From assembly GCA_945888585.1 (NCBI GenBank), contig CAMDAI010000013.1:1-13633 (forward strand): a stretch of 13,633 bases of DNA, given 5' to 3'. Origin of the DNA: Rickettsia typhi. GTDB taxonomy: Bacteria > Pseudomonadota > Alphaproteobacteria > Rickettsiales > UBA1997. The position numbers were made by a program, and so were the translations under genes. Positions 7,583 through 13,633 of the stretch are shown here, piece after piece (positions within the stretch are counted from its first letter, which is position 1; the number at the start of each line of letters is the position of its first letter). The notes beneath the pieces were generated by a model that ran no database searches, was not told the origin of the DNA, and saw only the letters and a program-made list of their open reading frames with translations.

Positions 7583-10500
7583 TTAATTTGTGAGCTCTAT
7601 TTGATTTATTTTGTTCATTATTATGCTGGTCTCAAAAAGTGCTACAATAATTTTTTGATAATGCAAAATATCGTCAAATTCTAGCTTTCTGCCTTTGCGG
7701 TTTTTTAGCCATTTCTGGGCGGGTTGATAACCACCAATAAAAAACTCCCAAGCAATAGCAGGCACGCCAGCAAAATATTGCGTTTCATTGATAAAAACTT
7801 TCTCATCCTTGTAGCTTATTTTGTTTACAATATTGTCACCATCAATTGGATATTGGGTAATGTAGCTTTCAACAATTGGGCTTGTCAGTAAATGTATTTG
7901 TCTTAATTCTCCGCCCAAATTTACCAACTGCCAAAAGGTTTGTAAGTCTTTAGGATAAGGCACTCGTGGAAAATCAATTTTCAAAAATTCTTTGTATTTT
8001 TCTCGATAGATTGGCGAATGTAAAACAGCGTAAATGTAGTCGAGAATGTCAATGGGTGCAAAAGTGTTTTTGGTTGTTTCTTTTTCGCTGGTAAATTTTA
8101 AACCTAATTTATCGGCTATTTGCTTTACAATTGCTGTGTTTAGATTTGGTGTTCTTTGTGGAGGTTGATCGAAGGTTGTTGCGGTGTTGGTTTCTTGGTA
8201 AATATAAAGTGGGAAAACGCCAATTGAATCACCAGCTGTATCTAAAAGATGTCTCTCAGAAATTGAATTTAAAATAAATGAATATCCACAGCTGATTCCT
8301 CTATTAACTTTTGTCACAGCCAAGCCAATATTGTTTTGGATAAAATGATTCATTATACCTCCTCTTGGTCTACCCATTATACCATTGGAAGAACCAGTAT
8401 AAATACAAGATTTTTTATCAAATGGTCGGTATAAAATGGGAAGAATTTGAGGGCCATTCTTTCTTACATCTTGTATAGCTTTCTCAACTTTAGTTCTATT
8501 CTTGACGTTAATATTGTATTTTGAGTTTATTTCGTCTAACCCAAAAGAAGTCAAATCTTCTAGTAATTTTTTGGATAAAATTTTATCATTTTGAATTGAG
8601 AACTCATCAAATTCAGTTTGAACACCAGATGAATATTGATTAAACACTTCAACTACAGAAAGACCCTCATTATAGCTTTTCAGTAAACTGAAATCTTGCG
8701 TTTGAAAAAGATAACTAGGTTCTTGATAATTGATTTTTGTCCAATTAATTGAACGCAATTCATTTTCATTAAGGAATTCATACTTAAAATCTCTTTTCCC
8801 ATACAAGTCAAAGTTAAATAATTGACATAATTCTGTTTTCTTTTTGTTACCTGTTTTTACGAAGATATTAATCGAAACACCTTGCATAATATCAAACACA
8901 TTTTGGTCGGTACTTCCGTCAGGTGCAGTTTGTTGTTTCTTAGAGTTTCCGTGCAAATCTAAAATATAAATTTTATCAAAACACTCTAACAAGTGCTTAC
9001 GCATTTTCCGAAAAACAATACCATCAATGAAACTATTGTTGGAAATGTAAGCTAAAATCCCACTTCCGTTTTTTTCAATGAAATGCTGCCCGTAACGGAT
9101 AAATTTCACATAATCATCAGAAAGAGAATTGTAACTTTTTTCTACCAAATCCTTCTTGTAATCGCTAATCAATTTTTCTATCCATTCATTTTTATTGGTG
9201 CTGCTAACTGCATAAGGCGGATTGCCAATAACACACATTACCGGCGTATCTCGTTTGATGTGATTGGCTTCGTTGGCTTCTTGGCTTAACCAACTGGCAA
9301 AAAGTGTGCCTGTGTCGGGGTGGCTTTCTTCTAAACTATTAGTTAAATAAATTTTAAGCCTTTGGTTTTTGCTTGGCTTAAAACCGGTTTCGGTTAAAAG
9401 CAAATCTAATTTTAAATGTGCCATAGCATAGCTTGCCATCAATAATTCAAAACCATTAAGGCGAGGCAGTAGTTGGGTTTCTACATAATTGCTCCAAATG
9501 CCTTGTTGTCCTTCAAATTTTTTATGAATATGTTTTACAACTTCAGCTAAAAAAGTTCCAGTGCCTGTAGCTGGATCAAGAATTTGAACTTTGTGAACTT
9601 CCTGTTCTATTTTTTTGCCTTGTTCTAGGGTTTTAATTTTAGTTTTACTGGTGTCTGCCAAGCCTTGCGGTAAATCAAATTCAGTCTTTAAAATATCATC
9701 AACGGCACGAACGATAAAATTGACTACTGGTGCAGGTGTGTACCAAACGCCACGAGCCTTTCGCAATTTTGGGTCATATTCACTTAGGAAAGTTTCATAA
9801 AAATGGATGATTGGATCTTCCATTTTGGTTTGCTTGCCGTAGTTTTTTAAAATTTCTTCAACATTACAGGCTAAAAATATTTCTACCAAACTATCTACAA
9901 TCCATTTAATACGGTCGTCAATGTCGGGGCCGGCGATGTAGCCAAAAAGTTTGCGTAAAAATGGATTTGATTTTGGAATTAATTCTGCCGCTTCTGCCCT
10001 GCTAAAAGTTGGTAAAGTGGCATCGTGTAAACGAGCGGCAAACATTCCATAAGCGATGGTTTGAGAATAAACATCGGCAAAGCCTTTGGGCGTGATGTCG
10101 TGAATTAAAATTTCCTTAAATGCCAACATTTGATCTTTAAGGGTGCTATTTTCTTGGTTGGTTTCGTCAGAAGTTAGTGCTTTTTCAATAACATCAGAAA
10201 GCAATCTGGCTTTGCCTGCCATCATTTCTGCTAGTTTTTTTGAGCTTTTAATATTTTGGCTAATGTGGATGCAAAAATCTTTGATTAGATTTTCAAAAGT
10301 TTGAAAATTTTCTGGCAATGCTTCAATGCCATTATCGGTGAGTTTGCCAATGGCAATTTTGGTAATGAATTGCCCATTTTGATAAAGATAAAAATCTAAA
10401 TAATCGGTGAAAATTAGATTGCTAAGTGAAGCTTTATAACGATCGAATTGTTCTTTGTTTTTCTTTTTTCCGTCTAAATCAATGTCTCCAATATCTTTGG

Positions 10501-10714
10501 TTTCAATAAAACCAACCGGAATATCTTTTTTGGTAAGGATGTAATCTGGTGCGCCGCAAGATTTTCTTTTGGGCTCGTTGGTGGCTTTGATATTTGGAAC
10601 TAAATTTTCAATAAGCTGTTGTAAATCACCACGAAAACTGTGTTCCGTAGTATTATCAAGTTTGTGGCGTTGATTTATGCTGGTGATGTATTGGGTTATT
10701 AATATTGTTGCCAT
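7583..10714 (-). CDS. Single-chain restriction-modification enzyme: PD-(D/E)XK nuclease fused to N6-adenine methyltransferase, type ISP-like specificity domain
   Basis: A 1043-residue bifunctional enzyme expected to cut foreign DNA and methylate adenine in the host's sites. The N-terminus carries a nuclease pattern (TEHSFRGDLQQL at 23-34, then GAPD with Asp57 and ETK with Glu71/Lys73). A helical coupler follows, then the methyltransferase: motif X-like GVWYTP (322-327), SAM-binding DPATGTGTFL (380-389) and catalytic NPPY (498-501). From about 560 comes the target-recognition region. The C-terminus (EFFIGGYQPAQKWLKNRKGR and HYQKIIVALFET) is typical of type ISP enzymes such as LlaBIII. Those enzymes have a helicase between nuclease and methylase, whereas this one has no Walker or DEAD-box motifs, so it is closer to type IIG/IIL in layout. 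It sits 6 bp after gltX and 27 bp before fumC. Its composition is mosaic. No separate methylase or specificity gene lies beside it. The frame is intact. Confidence 0.85.
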   Translation of the reverse strand: MATILITQYITSINQRHKLDNTTEHSFRGDLQQLIENLVPNIKATNEPKRKSCGAPDYILTKKDIPVGFIETKDIGDIDLDGKKKNKEQFDRYKASLSNLIFTDYLDFYLYQNGQFITKIAIGKLTDNGIEALPENFQTFENLIKDFCIHISQNIKSSKKLAEMMAGKARLLSDVIEKALTSDETNQENSTLKDQMLAFKEILIHDITPKGFADVYSQTIAYGMFAARLHDATLPTFSRAEAAELIPKSNPFLRKLFGYIAGPDIDDRIKWIVDSLVEIFLACNVEEILKNYGKQTKMEDPIIHFYETFLSEYDPKLRKARGVWYTPAPVVNFIVRAVDDILKTEFDLPQGLADTSKTKIKTLEQGKKIEQEVHKVQILDPATGTGTFLAEVVKHIHKKFEGQQGIWSNYVETQLLPRLNGFELLMASYAMAHLKLDLLLTETGFKPSKNQRLKIYLTNSLEESHPDTGTLFASWLSQEANEANHIKRDTPVMCVIGNPPYAVSSTNKNEWIEKLISDYKKDLVEKSYNSLSDDYVKFIRYGQHFIEKNGSGILAYISNNSFIDGIVFRKMRKHLLECFDKIYILDLHGNSKKQQTAPDGSTDQNVFDIMQGVSINIFVKTGNKKKTELCQLFNFDLYGKRDFKYEFLNENELRSINWTKINYQEPSYLFQTQDFSLLKSYNEGLSVVEVFNQYSSGVQTEFDEFSIQNDKILSKKLLEDLTSFGLDEINSKYNINVKNRTKVEKAIQDVRKNGPQILPILYRPFDKKSCIYTGSSNGIMGRPRGGIMNHFIQNNIGLAVTKVNRGISCGYSFILNSISERHLLDTAGDSIGVFPLYIYQETNTATTFDQPPQRTPNLNTAIVKQIADKLGLKFTSEKETTKNTFAPIDILDYIYAVLHSPIYREKYKEFLKIDFPRVPYPKDLQTFWQLVNLGGELRQIHLLTSPIVESYITQYPIDGDNIVNKISYKDEKVFINETQYFAGVPAIAWEFFIGGYQPAQKWLKNRKGRKLEFDDILHYQKIIVALFETSIIMNKINQIELTN

Positions 10715-10720
10715 TATTTA

Positions 10721-12106
10721 TTAATTTAATCTTTTTAATACTTCTTCTTTGCCTAAAATTTCTATAATATCAAAAACTCCACCAGCTGAGGCAGAAGAGA
10801 AAGTAAGGGCAATTCGAAGGGCAGGGCCAAAGTCTTTTATTTTGAGGTTTTTAGAAATTGCATAATTGTTAATGGCATCTTTTATTCCGTCATGATTCCA
10901 ATTTTGGATTTTTGAAATTAGATCTTTTAGTTCTGAAATTATGGTTGCAGAATTTGTTAATATTTCCTGATCTTTTTCATCCAGATTTTTTTTGTAACCA
11001 TCAACATAAACTGTTGAAGAAGCAATTAAGTCAGGAGTTAAAGTGGCTCGATCTTTGAGAAATTTTATGGCTTTGATGATTTTGGTTTTATTTTTCTGGA
11101 TTGCCGCGGAGGCTTGGCCCCCTCGCAATGACAAAATAATCAATTCAAACAATTCTTCTTCGGATTTCTGTTTAATGTAATGTTTATTAACACTATCTAA
11201 TTTAGCAAAATCAAACCTAGAAGGTGATTTACCAACCTTATCTAAACTAAACCATTTAATGGCATTTTCATCAGAAATTATTTCTTCATTACCGTGAGAC
11301 CAGCCCAGACGAAGCAAATAATTTCTAATTGCTTCTGGTAAATATCCCATGTCACGATATTCGGTAACCGATGTGGCTCCATGGCGTTTTGACATTTTAG
11401 TTCCGTCGCTTCCATAAATTAGTGGAATATGGGCAAATTCTGGAACATTCCAATCTAAAGCCTGATAAATTATTTTTTGACGAAAAGCGTTGGTTAAATG
11501 ATCATCACCACGAATTATATTGGTTATTTCCATATCATGATCGTCAACTACAACAGCAAACATATAAGTTGGTGTGCCATCGCTTCTAAGCATTACTAAA
11601 TCATCTAATTCTGAATTGTTTACTTTAATTTCGCCTTGAATAAGGTCTTTAATTATAACCTCTCCTTGTGCAGGAACCTTGATTCTAATAACTGGTTTTA
11701 CTGTGCTTGCTTGTGATTGATGTTTATTGCGCCACTGGCTTTTAAAACGAAAGACTTCATTTTTGCTTTCTGCAATTTTGCGCATTTCTTCTAGTTCTTC
11801 TGCTGAAGTATAGCATAAGTAAGCATTACCGTTTTCTAATAATTTTTCTGCAACTTCTTTATGTCGTGGTTCGTTTTTTGATTGAAAAATTGGTGTGCCA
11901 TCATATTTAATTCCAAGCCAATCAAGCCCTTCTAATATTGCATCAATTGCTTCCTTAGTGGATCTTTTTTTATCAGTATCTTCAATTCTAAGTAAAAATT
12001 TTCCATTTTTATTTTTAGAAAAAAGATAATTAAACAGAGCGGTTCTGGCACCGCCAATATGTAAAAATCCGGTTGGTGATGGGGCAAATCTTGTAACTAC
12101 ACTCAT
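10721..12106 (-). CDS. gltX: Glutamyl-tRNA synthetase GltX, carrying a translated palindromic element
   Basis: A class I aminoacyl-tRNA synthetase of 461 residues that charges tRNA(Glu), and in many bacteria lacking GlnRS also tRNA(Gln). The start RFAPSPTGFLHIGGARTALF contains the HIGH-type signature, and KMSKRHG (near residue 240) is the KMSKS loop. LLRIEDTD and the GDDHLTNAFRQ segment are also typical of GluRS. Only one cysteine (YLCYTS) remains in the region where E. coli GluRS binds zinc, so a zinc site is unlikely. Residues about 324-336 (SLRGGQASAAIQ) come from an inserted repeat in the anticodon-binding half. It resembles the copy annotated gltX2 in Rickettsia; those genomes carry two gltX genes, so a second may exist elsewhere. 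It is divergent from the secretion ATPase gene, with 186 bp between them. Confidence 0.95.
   Translation of the reverse strand: MSVVTRFAPSPTGFLHIGGARTALFNYLFSKNKNGKFLLRIEDTDKKRSTKEAIDAILEGLDWLGIKYDGTPIFQSKNEPRHKEVAEKLLENGNAYLCYTSAEELEEMRKIAESKNEVFRFKSQWRNKHQSQASTVKPVIRIKVPAQGEVIIKDLIQGEIKVNNSELDDLVMLRSDGTPTYMFAVVVDDHDMEITNIIRGDDHLTNAFRQKIIYQALDWNVPEFAHIPLIYGSDGTKMSKRHGATSVTEYRDMGYLPEAIRNYLLRLGWSHGNEEIISDENAIKWFSLDKVGKSPSRFDFAKLDSVNKHYIKQKSEEELFELIILSLRGGQASAAIQKNKTKIIKAIKFLKDRATLTPDLIASSTVYVDGYKKNLDEKDQEILTNSATIISELKDLISKIQNWNHDGIKDAINNYAISKNLKIKDFGPALRIALTFSSASAGGVFDIIEILGKEEVLKRLN
11098..11133 (-). repeat. GC-rich palindromic repeat element inside gltX
   Basis: On the minus strand the element runs TGTCATTGCGAGG, then GGGCCAAG, then CCTCCGCGGCAATCC. 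Arms ATTGC/GCAAT (11100-11104 with 11125-11129) and GAGG/CCTC (11109-11112 with 11121-11124) form a stem with a four-base CGCG bulge and an eight-base loop. It stands out as a GC-rich island in an AT-rich gene. The TCATTGCGAGG...GCAATCC pattern is one I know as a dispersed repeat in Rickettsiales and some other bacteria. Here it is read in frame as SLRGGQASAAIQ. No second copy is seen in this window. Confidence 0.75.
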
Positions 12107-12292
12107 TGATTTTAAATTTAGTTTTGACTTAATTTTAGGACTCGGGCAAATATAAACTTTGTTTTATCAATTTTTTTTCTTAGTTAAACTAAATTGATTA
12201 GTTTGCAAAAATAAATTGGTTATATAAAGTATAAACATTCATCTTTCGCAAGATTCTAAGCTTCAATTTCATAATTAAAACAATTTTTTGAT
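12107..12292. promoter_or_regulatory. Divergent intergenic region between gltX and the secretion ATPase gene
   Basis: These 186 bp must hold the promoters for gltX (leftward) and the ATPase gene (rightward). A perfect inverted repeat, AAACTAA-5-TTAGTTT at 12186-12204, lies near the centre. TATA-like sequences occur at 12221-12228 and 12230-12235, but no -35 of good quality stands 16-18 bp before either. No Shine-Dalgarno sequence precedes either gene. A shared operator at the inverted repeat is possible but unproven. Confidence 0.35.
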
Positions 12293-13633
12293 ATGTCGGT
12301 TACTTCAAAAACAGTTGATATTGCAAATAAATTGCTTGAGAAAAAAGTTATATCTGAAGATCAACTTCAAATTGCACTTAGAGAGCAAGCCAGATTAAAA
12401 GATCAGAGAACCATCGGTGCCATTTTGGTAGAAATGGGTTTTGTTAGTGAAAGCACAATTGGAGAAATTCTTAATGAATCAAGTGGAATTAAAAAATTTG
12501 ATTTAAAATCTTCAATAATTGATTCCAGATTAGTTAAAAAAGTTCCTAAAGAATTTGCCACTCAAAATAAATTAATTCCAATATTTTTTAATAGAGATTC
12601 AGTAACCATTGGTATGGCTGATATCTTTGATATTGTTGCTCTTGATAAGGTTAAAAGATTTTTTCCACCAAATCTGGTTATTAGTCCGGTATATGTTTCT
12701 GATGCAGATATTATCCAAGCCATCGATCAGTATTATGGCTATGAAATGTCAATTGAGGGTATTCTAAAAGAAATTGAAAGCGGTCATGCTGATATTAATG
12801 ATGAAGCGCAATTAAAGGGTGATTATAAAAGTCCGATGGTGCGTTTAGTTGATGCTATTTTAACTGATGCGGTGCATCAGGGCGCTTCCGACTTACACTT
12901 TGAGCCAGAAAATCTGTTTTTAAGAATCAGATATCGTATTGATGGTAAGATGGTTCAAATTAGAAGTATGCATAAAGATTATTGGTCTTCAATTTTAGTG
13001 CGGCTAAAAATCATATCTGGCATGAATATTGCTGAATCTAGAAAGCCCCAAGATGGTAGAATTAATTCTGAAATTCTGGGTAGAAAAATCGATTTCCGGG
13101 TATCGAGTCAGCCGACCATTAACGGTGAAAATATCGTAATGCGTATTTTGGATGAAAAGCAGTCAATTTTATCTCTTGATAAGCTTGGTTTTAATGAGCG
13201 TAGCATTAACTTGCTTAAAAAATTGATTTATCGTCCAGAAGGAATGGTTATTCTAACTGGTCCAACCGGAAGTGGTAAAACTACCACCCTATATACATTA
13301 CTTCATAGCATTAATGATATTGATAAAAATATCATGACTTTGGAAGATCCGGTGGAATATCATATTCCGTTAATTAGACAGTCTAATATCAGAACAGATA
13401 TTGGTATGGATTTTGCTTCTGGTATTAGAGCCTTACTTAGACAAGATCCAGATATTATATTGGTAGGAGAAATTCGTGATAAAGAAACGGCGGTTACCGC
13501 TATTCAAGCGGCAATGACTGGTCACCAAGTATATAGTAGTTTGCATACCAACGATGCTTTAGGAGCAATTCCAAGGTTGGTTAATATGGGTGTTGCACCT
13601 TATTTGATTGCTGGGTCAATTATTTGTATTGTA
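12293..13633 (+). CDS. GspE/PilB-family secretion or type IV pilus assembly ATPase, 5' part
   Basis: The first 447 codons of a cytoplasmic hexameric ATPase that drives pilin or pseudopilin polymerisation in type IV pili or type II secretion; the gene runs off the right edge. The N-terminus (about 1-150) is an MshEN/GspE-N type domain with two tandem half-motifs (LLEKKVISEDQLQIALREQ and IGAILVEMGFVSESTIGEIL). The N2 ATPase domain starts near GASDLHFEPE (197-206). Visible motifs are Walker A GPTGSGKT (323-330), Asp box IMTLEDPVEY (347-356), Walker B DPDIILVGE with Glu393 (385-393) and His box TGHQVYSSLHTNDA (409-422). The zinc-binding tetracysteine segment is expected further along or absent and cannot be checked. 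The motifs cannot separate GspE from PilB or MshE. No Shine-Dalgarno sequence precedes the ATG. It is the only plus-strand gene seen. Confidence 0.9.
   Translation, partial: MSVTSKTVDIANKLLEKKVISEDQLQIALREQARLKDQRTIGAILVEMGFVSESTIGEILNESSGIKKFDLKSSIIDSRLVKKVPKEFATQNKLIPIFFNRDSVTIGMADIFDIVALDKVKRFFPPNLVISPVYVSDADIIQAIDQYYGYEMSIEGILKEIESGHADINDEAQLKGDYKSPMVRLVDAILTDAVHQGASDLHFEPENLFLRIRYRIDGKMVQIRSMHKDYWSSILVRLKIISGMNIAESRKPQDGRINSEILGRKIDFRVSSQPTINGENIVMRILDEKQSILSLDKLGFNERSINLLKKLIYRPEGMVILTGPTGSGKTTTLYTLLHSINDIDKNIMTLEDPVEYHIPLIRQSNIRTDIGMDFASGIRALLRQDPDIILVGEIRDKETAVTAIQAAMTGHQVYSSLHTNDALGAIPRLVNMGVAPYLIAGSIICIV

Noticed and set aside
9083..9800. Plus-strand reading frames opposite the restriction enzyme gene
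   Set aside because: They have no recognisable family pattern and lie opposite the conserved methylase motifs NPPY and DPATGTG, so they are antisense shadows.
12200..12240. Sigma-70 promoter for the ATPase gene
   Set aside because: TATA-like boxes are present, but the possible -35 elements (TTGATT, TTGCAA) stand at 14 or 21 bp spacing, so no pair could be supported.

Overview
The window reads as an AT-rich chromosomal segment of an alphaproteobacterium, most likely a member or close relative of the order Rickettsiales. The best clue is the Fe-S assembly cluster, in which two cysteine desulfurase genes lie in tandem between iscR and iscU, an order I know from Rickettsia. GltX and FumC also resemble their Rickettsia counterparts. 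This assignment is inference from recalled family sequences; no search was run.

Layout: nine genes on the minus strand occupy 1-12106, and one plus-strand gene begins at 12293 and runs off the right edge. In minus-strand transcription order they are gltX (glutamyl-tRNA synthetase), a single-chain restriction-modification enzyme, fumC (class II fumarase), lptD (outer-membrane LPS translocon), then after a 164-bp gap iscR, a NifS/IscS-like cysteine desulfurase, iscS, iscU and the 5' part of iscA. gltX, the restriction enzyme, fumC and lptD are only 6, 27 and about 6 bp apart, so they may be co-transcribed although their jobs are unrelated. The plus-strand gene is the first 447 codons of a GspE/PilB-family secretion or pilus ATPase.

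The isc genes form one functional unit. IscR senses cluster status and probably represses its own operon: two candidate promoters and a 25-bp dyad sit directly before its start codon. The desulfurases mobilise sulfur from cysteine, IscU is the scaffold and IscA a carrier. Junctions are tight (TAATG overlap or 1-bp gaps) except for a 179-bp gap between iscS and iscU.

The parts that stand out are two in-frame insertions in housekeeping enzymes. In gltX a short GC-rich palindromic element is translated as part of the enzyme, and in fumC about 38 extra codons carry inverted and direct repeats; both recall the protein-coding palindromic elements of Rickettsia. The large nuclease-methyltransferase fusion looks acquired, and its specificity region is visibly more AT-rich than its catalytic region. 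None of the ten start codons has a recognisable Shine-Dalgarno sequence. I saw no tRNA, rRNA, CRISPR array or insertion sequence, and no gene-free stretch exceeds 300 bp.
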